Shown: positions 43,120-51,635 of the stretch, piece after piece | Layout of the letters: every line of letters starts with the position of its first letter | How positions within the stretch are numbered: the first letter of the stretch is position 1 | Source: Haloprofundus salinisoli | GTDB taxonomy: Archaea > Halobacteriota > Halobacteria > Halobacteriales > Haloferacaceae | Direction of reading: 5' to 3' | Length of the DNA stretch: 64,000 nucleotides | Assembly: GCF_020097815.1 (NCBI RefSeq) | Contig: NZ_CP083663.1 | Coordinates: 1,178,001 to 1,242,000, forward strand | Program-made: the position numbers and the translations under genes | The notes under the pieces: model-generated | The model's input: only the letters and a program-made list of their open reading frames with translations | What the model was told of the DNA's origin: nothing | Databases searched by the model: none

Positions 43120-44064
43120 ATGGCAGGGAGCAAATCGGTCGTCATCGCCGCGCTGATAGCCAACGGGGCTATCGCGATTCTAAAGTTTCTCGGCTTTCTC
43201 GTGACCGGCAGCCCGTCGATGCTTTCAGAGACGTATCACTCCATCTCCGACACCGGTAATCAGGTGTTCCTGCTCGTCGGCATCCGTTTCAGCGGCAAAG
43301 ACCCGACCAGACAGCACCCGTTCGGCTACGGGAAGTCACAGTTCTTCTACAGCTTCCTCGTCGCGGTGATGCTGTTCGGCATCGCCGGCTGGGAGAGCGC
43401 CAAGCACGGCTACGACGCCATCATGCACCCCGGGCACGGCGCCGGGTATCAGATGATCGAGCTGCTCGGAGTTACGTTCAACTCCGTCTGGGTGAACGTC
43501 GTCATCCTCGTCGGTGCCATCGCCTTCGAGACGTACGCGTTCGTGAAAGCCAACGCCGAGCTCCAGAGACAGATAGACGAGTACGGGTGGAGCGGCATCC
43601 CCGAAGCGTTCCGCAAGACCAGCGACGTGACGACGCTCACGGCGTTCACCGAGGACGCTATCGCACTCGGCGGGGCGGCTATCGCGCTGGTCGGCGTCCT
43701 GCTGTCGTACATCCTCCAAGCGCCGATTTACGACGCGGTTGCGTCGCTCGTCATCGGGTTCCTGCTGATGGGCTTTGCCATCGCGCTGGCGTGGGAGAAC
43801 AAACGCCTGCTCATCGGCGAGAGTCTCCCGAAAGACGTCGAGGAGAAACTCCGCGCAGTCGTCGCCGAGCATCCGGGCGTGACGGGTATCGACAGTTTCC
43901 GCTCGGTGTACGTCGGTGCCGGAAAAGCGCTCATCACCGTGGAAGCGAAGTTCGACGGCGAGCTCATCACGGGCGACATCGACACCGATATCGCAGAGAT
44001 AAAGTCGAAACTCGAAGCGGCGGACGACCGCGTCTCGTACATTAACATTGAACCTGAGGCCTGA
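43120..44064 (+). CDS. Cation diffusion facilitator (metal exporter)
   Basis: This 314-residue CDF protein has about six helices. The family's TM2 motif HSISDTGNQVFLLVG (about 42-56) carries His and Asp, HPFGYGKSQFFYSFLVAVM follows, and TM5 has LTAFTEDAIALGGAAIAL (about 174-191) with the D/E ligands. The C-terminal cytoplasmic domain is RAVVAEHPGVTGIDSFRSVY. It would export Zn2+, Fe2+, Mn2+ or similar ions by antiport. Start ATG 43120; a TTG six bases before is in frame. Confidence 0.92.
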   Translation: MAGSKSVVIAALIANGAIAILKFLGFLVTGSPSMLSETYHSISDTGNQVFLLVGIRFSGKDPTRQHPFGYGKSQFFYSFLVAVMLFGIAGWESAKHGYDAIMHPGHGAGYQMIELLGVTFNSVWVNVVILVGAIAFETYAFVKANAELQRQIDEYGWSGIPEAFRKTSDVTTLTAFTEDAIALGGAAIALVGVLLSYILQAPIYDAVASLVIGFLLMGFAIALAWENKRLLIGESLPKDVEEKLRAVVAEHPGVTGIDSFRSVYVGAGKALITVEAKFDGELITGDIDTDIAEIKSKLEAADDRVSYINIEPEA

Positions 44065-44112
44065 ACGACGCAGGAACTCTTCGGGGCGAACGGCGTCTCA
44101 CGAAACGAGTCG

Positions 44113-44199
44113 CTAGCTCGGGTCGGTGAACGCGAGAAAAACGCACTTGGTACGACAACTGTCGCACCGAGGCGCCGGTGTCCGAGTTATCGACACCAC
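44113..44199 (-). CDS. Possible 28-aa leaderless peptide with CxxCxxxC
   Basis: From GTG 44197-44199 this frame runs 28 codons to TAG at 44113-44115 and reads MVSITRTPAPRCDSCRTKC, then VFLAFTDPS. The only strong TATA box in this gap (TTTATATATC on the minus strand, 44223-44232) is 29 bp upstream of the GTG, the leaderless spacing. The CxxCxxxC cluster is zinc-finger-like. The gap lies between two convergent genes, so a promoter here is otherwise hard to explain. It is too short for certainty. Confidence 0.4.
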   Translation of the reverse strand: MVSITRTPAPRCDSCRTKCVFLAFTDPS

Positions 44200-44222
44200 C
44201 CCGTCTCTGAATACTACCGATT

Positions 44223-44232
44223 GATATATAAA
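44223..44232 (-). promoter_or_regulatory. Strong TATA box between CDF and rfcS
   Basis: TTTATATATC (minus strand) is among the best TATA matches in the window. It lies 29 bp from the GTG of the 28-aa peptide gene. Read on the plus strand it would give an RNA antisense to the rfcS 3' end instead. Confidence 0.5.
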
Positions 44233-44305
44233 TTCTGCTGATGTTCTCAGTGGTCGAAACGAGCCGTCGAACGGACGACGCGACCAGGAGCGTCGACGCG
44301 AGTCG

Positions 44306-45274
44306 TCAGTCGTCGAGCGCCAGCGACGCCAGAAGCGCCTCCAGTTGGACCTGCTCGTTCGCACCTTCGGTGATGCGGTAGTCGGCCTCGCCGATGCGCT
44401 CCATCAGGCGGACCGCCGCGCGGTCGTCGAGGTCGAACTCCCACACCGAGCGGTGCAGTTGGTCGATGATGTCGCCGCCGGCCATCCCCACGTCGGTGAG
44501 CAGGTGGTCGAGTTTCGAGCGCGCGGCCGCGAAGTCGCCGTCGAGCGCCCGGGTCACCATCTCCTCGATGTCCTCGGGGCGGGCGGTGGAGGTGATCGCG
44601 TAGACGGCCTCCTCGTCCACCGTCTCGCCGGTGGTCGCCGCCGCCTGCAGCGAGTTGATGCCGCGGCGCATGTCGCCGTTGGCCGCGTAGACGAGCGCGT
44701 CGGCCCCCTCGTCGGTCAGGTCGATTCCCTCCACCTCGGCGATGTGGCGGACCGTCTCCTCGACGGCCGCGTCGCCGAGCGGCGAAAAGCGGAACACCGC
44801 ACACCGCGATTGGATGGGGTCGATGATCTTCGAGGAGTAGTTACACGAGAGGATGAAGCGGGTGTTGTCGGCGAACTGCTCCATCGTCCGGCGCAGCGCC
44901 GACTGGGCGTCGTTGGTCAGCGAGTCGGCCTCGTCGAGGAAGATGATGCGGTAGTCGTGGCCGCCGAAGGAGGCGCGCGCGAAGTTCTTGATGCGGTCGC
45001 GCACCACGTCAATGCCGCGCTCGTCGGAGGCGTTGAGTTCCAGGAAGTTCCCCCGCCAGTCCTCGCCGTACACCTCGCGGGCGATGGCGGTGGCACAGGT
45101 CGTCTTCCCGACCCCCGCCGGCCCCGCGAACAGCAGGTGCGGCAGGTCGCGTTGTTCGATGTAGCTCTGGAGGCGTTCGACGATACGGTCCTGTCCGACC
45201 ACCTCGTCGAGCGTCTGCGGGCGGTACTTCTCGATCCAGATTTCTCGACCCGGCGTTCCCTCGGCCTCGCTCAT
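44306..45274 (-). CDS. rfcS: Replication factor C small subunit
   Basis: This 322-residue AAA+ clamp-loader subunit loads PCNA at primer junctions. Walker A GPAGVGKT (about 51-58), FLDEADSLT (Walker B, about 115-123), and the SRC motif [10 protein letters not shown] (about 154-163), which supplies the arginine finger, are present. Many archaeal rfcS genes carry inteins; none is seen. It is divergent from samp2 with 106 bp between. Confidence 0.96.
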   Translation of the reverse strand: MSEAEGTPGREIWIEKYRPQTLDEVVGQDRIVERLQSYIEQRDLPHLLFAGPAGVGKTTCATAIAREVYGEDWRGNFLELNASDERGIDVVRDRIKNFARASFGGHDYRIIFLDEADSLTNDAQSALRRTMEQFADNTRFILSCNYSSKIIDPIQSRCAVFRFSPLGDAAVEETVRHIAEVEGIDLTDEGADALVYAANGDMRRGINSLQAAATTGETVDEEAVYAITSTARPEDIEEMVTRALDGDFAAARSKLDHLLTDVGMAGGDIIDQLHRSVWEFDLDDRAAVRLMERIGEADYRITEGANEQVQLEALLASLALDD

Positions 45275-45380
45275 ACCATAGCAAGGAGTCGGTCACCCCA
45301 TAAACTCCCCGAGACGACCGCGCAGTGAGAGGAAAGCACCGGACGGAAACGCTGAAACCGCCCCGGACCCCATCGCGGAT

Positions 45381-45587
45381 ATGGACGTGAGCGTGGAAGT
45401 CGTCGGCGAGGGGAGCCACGAGGTGACCGTTGCCGGCGACGCGACGTACGCCGACCTGGTCTCTGCCGTCGACCTCAGCCCCCACGAGGTGTCGGTGCTC
45501 GTCGGCGGCCGCCCGGTGCCCGAGGACCAACCCGTCGAGGCCGACCGGGTGAAGATACTTCGGCTCATCAAAGGCGGGAGTCGGTAG
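45381..45587 (+). CDS. samp2: Ubiquitin-like small archaeal modifier SAMP2, with extra SR tail
   Basis: This 68-residue beta-grasp protein is close to Haloferax SAMP2, with VEVVGE, TYADLVSAVDLSPHEVSVLV, RPVPEDQPVEADRVK and LRLIKGG. SAMP2 is joined to target lysines and donates sulfur for tRNA thiolation after activation by the E1-like UbaA; the functional C-terminus is the di-glycine. Here the frame reads GGSR then TAG (45585-45587), so GG is at 65-66 and two residues follow. The product would need trimming before activation. The samp2-rfcS order fits the known Haloferax locus. Confidence 0.92.
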   Translation: MDVSVEVVGEGSHEVTVAGDATYADLVSAVDLSPHEVSVLVGGRPVPEDQPVEADRVKILRLIKGGSR

Positions 45588-45681
45588 GCGCACGTCGAGA
45601 GCGCCGGTACGAGGGAGAGAGGACGACGCGCGAGACGGCTTGGCCCCCAGATTTTTCGCCGTTCTCGCCGAATGAGCGCCC

Positions 45682-46170
45682 ATGAGCGCCAACGCGGACC
45701 TCGACTTCGAACTCCCGAACGTCGGCCCCGGCCCGGACCCGCTCACGCTCGGGTCGCTCGCCGACGTGAACGAGGCGGTCGTCATCCTCTTTCAGCGCGA
45801 TTTTTACTGCGGCAATTGCCGCCGCCAGGTGACGGCCGTCTCGGAGCGCTACGCCGAGTTCAGAGAGCGAGGCGCGGAGGTCGTCTCCGTGCTCCCGGAG
45901 TCGCCGGGGCGCGCCCGCGACTGGCTCCGCGACGGCGCATCGTTCCCGCTCGTCGCCGACGAAGAGAGTCGCCTCGGCGACCGGTACGGCCAGCGCGTCC
46001 GCTTCGGCGCGGTCGGCCGCCTCCACGACTTCGTGGGTCGGATGCCGACCACGGTCATCGTCGACCTGCGCGAGCGCGACCCACCCCGGCGCGCCTACGT
46101 CCACCGCGGGGCGACGCCGTGGGACCGCCCGACCATCGACGAGCTACTCGCTGAACTCAACCGGCTGTGA
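45682..46170 (+). CDS. Peroxiredoxin/AhpC-TSA-like protein with CGNC
   Basis: This 162-residue thioredoxin-fold protein has ILFQRDFYCGNCRRQVTAVS, with C43 at the peroxidatic position and C46 as a nearby resolving partner. ESPGRARDWLRDGASFPLV and DFVGRMPTTVIVD follow. The CxxC is more like Prx-like2 or thiol-disulfide reductases than classical 2-Cys peroxiredoxins. Its stop overlaps the start of the following GNAT gene (GTGA), so they are cotranscribed. Confidence 0.85.
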   Translation: MSANADLDFELPNVGPGPDPLTLGSLADVNEAVVILFQRDFYCGNCRRQVTAVSERYAEFRERGAEVVSVLPESPGRARDWLRDGASFPLVADEESRLGDRYGQRVRFGAVGRLHDFVGRMPTTVIVDLRERDPPRRAYVHRGATPWDRPTIDELLAELNRL

Positions 46171-46556
46171 GCGACGGAGAACGAGAGACCACCGTCCGCG
46201 TCGCGGAGACAGACGAACTCGTCGACGTGATGCGTGTTCTCGACGGCGCGGTGCTCGAACTCGACGCCGAGAGCGTCCGGAGACGACTCGGCACCGACTC
46301 GGTGCTCGTCGCCGAGCGGAGCGGTCACGTCGTGGGCGCGCTCGTCCGCGACGACGACCACGTCGACGCCGTCGCCGTGCGCCGACAGCACCGGGCGGCG
46401 GGCGTCGGAACCGCCCTCGTCCGCGACGCGCTCTCTCGAACCGGCCACCTCACGGCGGAGTTCGACCCGCGAGTACGCGAGTTCTACGAATCACTGGGGT
46501 TCGAGATACGCGAGCGAAACGGGCGACTGTGGGGCGAGAAGCGAGCGCGCGACTAA
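46167..46556 (+). CDS. GNAT N-acetyltransferase
   Basis: This 129-residue GNAT enzyme has the acetyl-CoA site RRQHRAAGVGTALVRDAL (about 72-89), of the Q/RxxGxG/A type, and a C-terminal REFYESLGFEIRER. The substrate is unknown. It starts with a GTG that overlaps the stop of the peroxiredoxin-like gene by three bases. Its 3' end overlaps the convergent GNAT gene by 4 bp. Confidence 0.85.
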   Translation: MSDGERETTVRVAETDELVDVMRVLDGAVLELDAESVRRRLGTDSVLVAERSGHVVGALVRDDDHVDAVAVRRQHRAAGVGTALVRDALSRTGHLTAEFDPRVREFYESLGFEIRERNGRLWGEKRARD

Positions 46557-47035
46557 TCGGTCCGACCGCCGTCGCGGGCGGCTTCGAGGACCGTCGCGGT
46601 CGGTGCGCGCATGCAGACGGCCGACTCGGGGCAGAGTTCGGCGAACTCGGTCGTCTCTCGTATCGTCGCCGGGGCGTCGTCTCGCGTGCACCGTCGGAAA
46701 CCGAGCGACTCGAAGTAGCCGGGTGCGGTCTCGGTGAGGAGATACAGCGTTTCGGCATCCCGCTCGGCGGCGTGGTCGGCGGCCGCGGCGGTGAGCGCAC
46801 GCCCGTATCCCGACCCGCGGGCGTCCGCTACGACGGCCACCGAACGGAGGAGAGCGGCGTTACCGTGCAGTTCGACCCCGCTGACGCCGACGGGCTCGCC
46901 GTCGACGGCGGCCACGAAGAACTGCGCGGGCGCTGTCCGCACGTCGTCCGCCAGGAGTCCGGCCCGGCGGAGCATCGACGCGACGGAGTCGAGCGCCGAC
47001 TTCGAGGCCGGTCGGACCGAGAGATCGCGGGACAT
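46553..47035 (-). CDS. GNAT N-acetyltransferase, ArsN2-like
   Basis: This 160-residue GNAT protein has GVSGVELHGNAALLRSVAVV, then ARGSGYGRALTAAAADHA (acetyl-CoA loop) and APGYFESLGFRRCTRDDAP. The pattern recalls the ArsN2 acetyltransferases of arsenic operons, but no ars genes are nearby. The substrate is unknown. It lies 6 bp from the phosphohexomutase gene on the same strand, likely the same transcript. Confidence 0.85.
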   Translation of the reverse strand: MSRDLSVRPASKSALDSVASMLRRAGLLADDVRTAPAQFFVAAVDGEPVGVSGVELHGNAALLRSVAVVADARGSGYGRALTAAAADHAAERDAETLYLLTETAPGYFESLGFRRCTRDDAPATIRETTEFAELCPESAVCMRAPTATVLEAARDGGRTD

Positions 47036-47041
47036 CGGCTC

Positions 47042-48412
47042 TCAGACGAGCGACGCGACGAGCGTACGGCCCTCGACGAGCAGGTCGGTGACGCTGTCGG
47101 CGCTGTCGGATTCGGCGTAGACGCGCATCTTCGGTTCCGTGCCGCTCGGGCGGACGAGCAGCCACGACCCGTCTTCGAGCAGGAGTTTGAACCCGTCGAG
47201 CGTGACGACCTTCGAGACGTCTCGGCCCGCGACCTCGTCGGGAATCTCGCCGGAGAGGTCTTCTAAGACGCGCGCCTTCTCCGAGTCGGGGCAGTCGACG
47301 CTCACCTTGTCGGCGTAAATCTCGCCGTGTTTGGCTTCGAGGCGGTCGACCCGCGAGTCGAACGACTCCTCGGCGGCGATGGCGGCCGCGAGAAGCGAGA
47401 CGAGGACGCCGTCTTTCTCTCTGATGTGCCCGCGGACGCTGAAGCCGCCCGACTCCTCGCCGCCGACGAGCGCGTCGTGTTCGCTCATCGCCTGCGCGAC
47501 CCACTTGAACCCGACCGCCGTCTCGACGACCTCCTCGCCGTGGGCTTCGGCGATCCGGTCGATGAGGAACGTCGTCGACACCGTCCGGATCGCCGGTCCC
47601 GACTCCTCCTCCAGTAGCGCGTCGTACAGCGCGGCGAAGAAGAGGTTCTCGTCGAGAAAACCGCGTTCGGGCGTGACGACGGCGAGTCGGTCCGCGTCGC
47701 CGTCGTTGGCGATGCCGAGGGCCGCGTCGTGTTCGGAGACGGCCGAGACGAGGTCGGAGAGCAGTTCCTCGCTCGGTTCCGGTGACTCGCCGCCGAACGT
47801 CGGGTCGTCGTCGCAGCGGAGGCGAATCACCTCGGCCCCGGCCGATTCGAGCAGGGCGTCGGTGACGCCGCGGCCGCTGCCGTGCATCGCGTCGTAGACG
47901 ACGGTCGTCCCCGAGAGGTCCGCTTCGACGAGGTCGCGGGCGTGGTCGGCGTGCTCGGAGACGAAGTCGACGCGCCGCACCTCGCCGCGGTCGTCGACGG
48001 GGTCGCGCGGTTCCGCGAGACGCTCCTCGACGGCCATCGTCACCTCCGGGAGCGCGGGCGCGCCGTTCTCGGGGATGAACTTCACGCCGTTGTACTCCGG
48101 CGGGTTGTGCGACGCCGTCACCATCAGCGCGCCCGAGAGACTGCGCGAGACGATGTTCCACGCGAGAACGGGCGTCGGGCAGTCGCGTTCCGGCAGCAGA
48201 ACGTTGAACCCGTTGTCCGCGAGCACCTCGGCGAGACTCTCGGCGAATCCGGGCGAGGACTCGCGGGCGTCGTAGCCGACGGCGACGGGGTCGTCGTACC
48301 CCTCGTCGCGGAGGTAGTCGGCGACGGCCTGTCCGACGATGCGGACTCGGTCGTCGGTGAACGTATCGAGCGTCGCTCGCCATCCGTCGGTTCCGAAAGA
48401 GATCGCGTCCAT
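47042..48412 (-). CDS. Phosphoglucomutase/phosphomannomutase family (GlmM-type)
   Basis: This 456-residue alpha-D-phosphohexomutase has the phosphoserine loop VTASHNPPEYNGVKF (about 94-108), the metal loop IANDGDADRLAVV (about 234-246), the sugar loop GGEESGGFSVRG (about 315-326) and the phosphate-binding RPSGTEPKMRVYA (about 422-434). It interconverts hexose-6-P and hexose-1-P or glucosamine forms for nucleotide-sugar synthesis. The sugar cannot be decided by sight. All four domains are complete. Confidence 0.93.
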   Translation of the reverse strand: MDAISFGTDGWRATLDTFTDDRVRIVGQAVADYLRDEGYDDPVAVGYDARESSPGFAESLAEVLADNGFNVLLPERDCPTPVLAWNIVSRSLSGALMVTASHNPPEYNGVKFIPENGAPALPEVTMAVEERLAEPRDPVDDRGEVRRVDFVSEHADHARDLVEADLSGTTVVYDAMHGSGRGVTDALLESAGAEVIRLRCDDDPTFGGESPEPSEELLSDLVSAVSEHDAALGIANDGDADRLAVVTPERGFLDENLFFAALYDALLEEESGPAIRTVSTTFLIDRIAEAHGEEVVETAVGFKWVAQAMSEHDALVGGEESGGFSVRGHIREKDGVLVSLLAAAIAAEESFDSRVDRLEAKHGEIYADKVSVDCPDSEKARVLEDLSGEIPDEVAGRDVSKVVTLDGFKLLLEDGSWLLVRPSGTEPKMRVYAESDSADSVTDLLVEGRTLVASLV

Positions 48413-48580
48413 ACGGTTACGTCCCGGGCAGCGGCAAAAAAACCACCTGCAGGCTTCGAGTCGAAACGGCGGGCGACGAACCGAACGCCGCGGTGGGCGG
48501 GCGAGCTCGGCGTGTCAACGACCAGACGGCATATGCGACCGTTCAATGCCCTTTTGAGCGCTCGTACCGAAACGAAAGTA

Positions 48581-49168
48581 ATGACACGCGTCGTCGCAGT
48601 GTCCGGGAGTCGCCGTGACGGAAGCTACACCCGCGAGGCACTGAAGTATGCGCTGAACGCCGCCGCCGAGACCGGCGTCGAAACCGACTTCATCGACCTC
48701 GGTGCGGTCGACCTCCCGCTCTACCACCCCGACAAAGACGAACAAGGCGAGTCCGCCGACCTCATGCGCCGCATGCGCGAGGCCGACGGCGTCCTCCTCG
48801 GGTCGCCGGTCTACCACGGGTCGTACTCCTCGACGTTTCGCAGTTTCCACGACTACTGCTCGTTCGACGAGTACGAGGACACGGTCGTCGGTCTGCTGGC
48901 CACTGCCGGCGGCGGCTCCTACGGGAGCACGCTCGAACACATGCGCAGCACGGTCCGCGGCGTCCACGGCTACGTCGTCCCGAACCAGGTCGGCATCCGC
49001 AAAGCCTACGAGAAGTTCGAGGGCCGAAGCGAGCCGGCGACGAACGGGCAACCGGCGTACGAACTCGTCGACGAAGCGCTCGAAGAGCGAATCGAGAAAC
49101 TCGGTCGAACGGTGGCCGAACACGCACGACAGATGAGCGCCGGGAACAGTCCGTTCACGAGCGAGTGA
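48581..49168 (+). CDS. NAD(P)H-dependent FMN reductase
   Basis: This 195-residue flavodoxin-like reductase has VAVSGSRRDGSYTREALKYA (FMN-phosphate loop, about 5-24), LLGSPVYHGSYSSTFRSF (about 72-89) and LLATAGGGSYGSTLEHMRST (about 106-125). Such enzymes reduce flavins, quinones, azo compounds or metals. Start ATG 48581 (MTRVVAVSGS). Confidence 0.9.
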   Translation: MTRVVAVSGSRRDGSYTREALKYALNAAAETGVETDFIDLGAVDLPLYHPDKDEQGESADLMRRMREADGVLLGSPVYHGSYSSTFRSFHDYCSFDEYEDTVVGLLATAGGGSYGSTLEHMRSTVRGVHGYVVPNQVGIRKAYEKFEGRSEPATNGQPAYELVDEALEERIEKLGRTVAEHARQMSAGNSPFTSE

Positions 49169-49277
49169 GCGTCGATGGCCGCAATCGCGGAGGTCCGGTC
49201 GCGCAGCGTCCGAACGCGGCCGAGCGTGTAGGGGATGTCCGTCCTCTGGAGGAAGTCGTGACACGACAGACGGCCGT

Positions 49278-49520
49278 TCAGTCGCCGTCGACGAGGCGCT
49301 CCTTCTGTCGCCGCGAGAGCTGTTTTATCTCGTACTCCCGCCGCATCGCGGCGGATTTCGAGGGGTACGACTCCGAGTGGACGAGTTCGACCGGCGTCCG
49401 ACCGCGGGTGTACTTCGCACCGTCGCCCGCGTCGTGCTCGGCGACGCGTCGCTGTACGTCGGTCGTGTAGCCGGTGTAGTAACTGCCGTCGGCGCACTCG
49501 ACGACGTAGACGTAGTGCAC
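49278..49520 (-). CDS. GIY-YIG nuclease-domain protein, 80 aa
   Basis: This single-domain protein has [17 protein letters not shown], where the GIY and YIG elements read YVY and YTG, then [17 protein letters not shown], which carries the catalytic arginine, and [18 protein letters not shown] with the metal-binding glutamate. Length and order fit the UhbX/UPF0213-like family. Whether it cuts DNA is not known. The start is GTG 49518-49520. Confidence 0.9.
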   Translation of the reverse strand: MHYVYVVECADGSYYTGYTTDVQRRVAEHDAGDGAKYTRGRTPVELVHSESYPSKSAAMRREYEIKQLSRRQKERLVDGD

Positions 49521-49589
49521 AGACCGACGCAGACGGCGGCAGCGCTAAACGGCGTCGGTTCGGCGTAGAAGGCTTCGCGTGGTGGTGAG

Positions 49590-50357
49590 TTACGTTTCGC
49601 GGGCGCTACCGACGGCTTGCGCGATAAGACCGGCCTGCGCGCCCGCGACGAACCCGGCGTCGACGTTGACGACCGAGAGCACCGAACACGACTGGAGCAT
49701 CCCCAAGAGCGCCGCCTCGCCCTCGCCGCCGAACCCGTAGCCCACGGAGACGGGCAGCGCGATGACGGGCGCGTCGACCATCCCGGCGACGACGGTGGGG
49801 AGCGCGCCCTCCCGCCCGGCGGCGACGACGAGCGCGTCGGCCGCGCGGAGCGCGTCGCGCTGATCGAGGACGCGGTCGATGTTGGCGACGCCGACGTCGC
49901 TGATGCGGTCGACGTGCGCGCCCATCTCTCGGAGGACCGCCGTCGCCTCGCCCGCGGCGGCGGCGTCGGAGGTGCCGGCGGTGACGACGGCCACCGTCGC
50001 GTCGAGCGACGGACGCTCGTGGTCAGGCGCACGCGCGACGAGGGTGCGTGCGCGCTCGTCGGTCTCGACTGTCGCGTCGGGAACCTCCGCGTCGACGCGC
50101 GTGCGGACGGTTTCGACCGTCGCTCCGTCGGTTCGGGTGACGAGCGCCCTACCGGTCGTTTCGATCGCTGTGAGAACGAGCGACGCCGTCTCCTCGGGCG
50201 TCTTGCCGTCCGCGAGAATCGCCTCCGGGACGCCGCGTCGGTGCTCGCGGGCGGCGTCGAAGCGCCCCGCGTCGGTACTCGCATAGCCCGACAGTCGGGC
50301 TTCGGCCGCCGCCGGCGAAAGCTCGCCGGCCGCGACGGATTCCAGGATGTCTCGCAT
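49590..50357 (-). CDS. larB: Pyridinium-3,5-biscarboxylic acid mononucleotide synthase LarB
   Basis: This 255-residue LarB carboxylates nicotinic acid adenine dinucleotide, the first step of the nickel pincer cofactor used by lactate racemase. Motifs: RDILESVAAGELSPAAAEAR, RRGVPEAILADGKTPEE, VVTAGTSDAAAAGEATAVL, VVAAGREGALPTVVAGMVDA and the glycine-rich GYGFGGEGEAALLGML. LarE is encoded at 63015-63908 in this window; LarC and a LarA-like racemase are not. Confidence 0.92.
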   Translation of the reverse strand: MRDILESVAAGELSPAAAEARLSGYASTDAGRFDAAREHRRGVPEAILADGKTPEETASLVLTAIETTGRALVTRTDGATVETVRTRVDAEVPDATVETDERARTLVARAPDHERPSLDATVAVVTAGTSDAAAAGEATAVLREMGAHVDRISDVGVANIDRVLDQRDALRAADALVVAAGREGALPTVVAGMVDAPVIALPVSVGYGFGGEGEAALLGMLQSCSVLSVVNVDAGFVAGAQAGLIAQAVGSARET

Positions 50358-50486
50358 AGCCGATGCTCCGCCCGCAGGGCACTCGTAACTGTCGTTTCCG
50401 GCCCAACGACCCCGTAGTACTTAAATCCAACGGCGGATTTGGGCGCGAACGACCGCGAGGGGGGCTGACGGCGCAATTTGGGAAAT

Positions 50487-50498
50487 CTTATTAATAAG
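50487..50498 (+). promoter_or_regulatory. TATA box CTTATTAATAAG of the mini-histone gene
   Basis: This is a 12-bp perfect palindrome centred 26-27 bp before the ATG at 50519. It is ideal leaderless spacing and one of the clearest promoters in the window, suggesting a strongly expressed gene. Confidence 0.7.
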
Positions 50499-50518
50499 GG
50501 CCCGGTAGCCACGCCTGC

Positions 50519-50686
50519 ATGGCAGACCTTATCGTCAAGGCAGCTGTTAAGGAAGCGCTCGATGACAAAAACGTCGCATCGGATTTCTACGATGCGCTCG
50601 ACGAGGAAGTCAAAGAGCTTCTCGACGACGCCGCCCGTCGCGCCGAGGACAACGACCGAAAGACGGTCCAGCCGCGCGACCTCTAA
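50519..50686 (+). CDS. DUF1931 histone-fold mini protein, 55 aa
   Basis: This 55-residue protein starts MADLIVKAAVKEALDDKN and continues with EEVKELLDDAARRAEDNDR and KTVQPRDL. It matches the DUF1931 family, whose known structure has a histone fold. The half-length suggests a single short histone-like unit that would pair with itself. Whether it binds DNA is unknown: its surface is acidic. It has a strong TATA box upstream, a T7 run just after, and converges with rpiA. Confidence 0.8.
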   Translation: MADLIVKAAVKEALDDKNVASDFYDALDEEVKELLDDAARRAEDNDRKTVQPRDL

Positions 50687-50705
50687 ATCGGCGAATAAAC
50701 CACCA

Positions 50706-50712
50706 TTTTTTT
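50706..50712 (+). terminator. T7 run after the mini-histone gene
   Basis: Seven T's lie 20 bp past the stop at 50684-50686. A T run is the archaeal termination signal. Confidence 0.6.
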
Positions 50713-50732
50713 CGCAGCCACGACCGGCAGCG

Positions 50733-50762
50733 ACGGCGTTCGCGTCTTGAGGCGAACGCCGT
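50733..50762. terminator. 11-bp perfect hairpin between mini-histone gene and rpiA
   Basis: ACGGCGTTCGC (50733-50743) pairs with GCGAACGCCGT (50752-50762) around an 8-nt loop, followed by TT on the plus strand. It is placed between convergent genes, 12 bp from the rpiA stop, so it could end transcription from either side. Confidence 0.5.
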
Positions 50763-50774
50763 TTGCGAGTGGTG

Positions 50775-51461
50775 CTACCGCGTCTCGACGCGCACGTCGT
50801 CGTCACTGCCGACGTGAACCTCGTCGGCGAGACCGACGAACAGGCCGTGTTCGACGACGCCGGGGATCGCCGAGAGCGTCCGCGAAAGCGCCGCCGCGTC
50901 GGTTATCTCGCCGAACTCGCAGTCGAGCACGAAGTTGCCGTTGTCGGTGACGACCGGCCCGTCCTTCCGCTCGGCCTCCCGAAGCGTCGGGTCGCCTCCG
51001 GCGTCTCCGACGGTCGCGGCGACCGTCGAGCGCGCGTCCGGCAGCACCTCTATCGGAACCGGATGCGAGAGCGTCTCCGCGAGTTTGGAGGGGTCGGCGA
51101 CGACGACGAACCGGTCGGCGAACGCGTCGACGACCTTCTCGCGGGCGTGGGCCGCGCCGCCGCCTTTCACGAGGTCGAATCCCGCTACCTGGTCCGCGCC
51201 GTCGATAGCGAGGTCGACGGCGTCGATTTCGTCGAGCGAGGTGAGCGGAACGCCGACGTCGCGGGCGAGTTCCCGCGAGGCGAACGAAGTGGGGACGCCG
51301 CGCACGTCGAGTCCGGCGTCGACCTTCCGCCCGAGCGCGCGAATCGCGTGCACCGCCGTGCTTCCCGTCCCGAGTCCGACGACCATCCCGTCGGTCACGA
51401 GGTCGGCCGCGCTCTCGCCCGCGCGCCGTTTCGCCTCGTCGCTGCCGCCCGTCGTCTTCAT
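50775..51461 (-). CDS. rpiA: Ribose-5-phosphate isomerase A
   Basis: This 228-residue RpiA interconverts ribose 5-phosphate and ribulose 5-phosphate. Motifs: VVGLGTGSTAVHAIRALG (about 28-45), DGADQVAGFDLVKGGGAA (about 87-104) with the catalytic Asp/Lys region, and VTDNGNFVLDC near the end. It feeds prs (4898-5749) with substrate in nucleotide synthesis. It is divergent from the TIM-barrel gene. Confidence 0.95.
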   Translation of the reverse strand: MKTTGGSDEAKRRAGESAADLVTDGMVVGLGTGSTAVHAIRALGRKVDAGLDVRGVPTSFASRELARDVGVPLTSLDEIDAVDLAIDGADQVAGFDLVKGGGAAHAREKVVDAFADRFVVVADPSKLAETLSHPVPIEVLPDARSTVAATVGDAGGDPTLREAERKDGPVVTDNGNFVLDCEFGEITDAAALSRTLSAIPGVVEHGLFVGLADEVHVGSDDDVRVETR

Positions 51462-51635
51462 AGACGAAGCTTCGGCGACGACGACAAAAACGCTCCGGGG
51501 TTCGGCGGCGGCCGTCCGGTGTGTGAGTCAGTGCGCTTTCGCAGACACTCCGGCTGCGAAGTCACTCCGCGTAGCCGACGAGTAATCAATCGTCTGACCT
51601 ATATGGCCGCACACGAAATTACGGCTGAACAGCCG

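Noticed and set aside
44306-45274. Intein in rfcS
   Set aside because: The gene has normal length with no splicing motifs.
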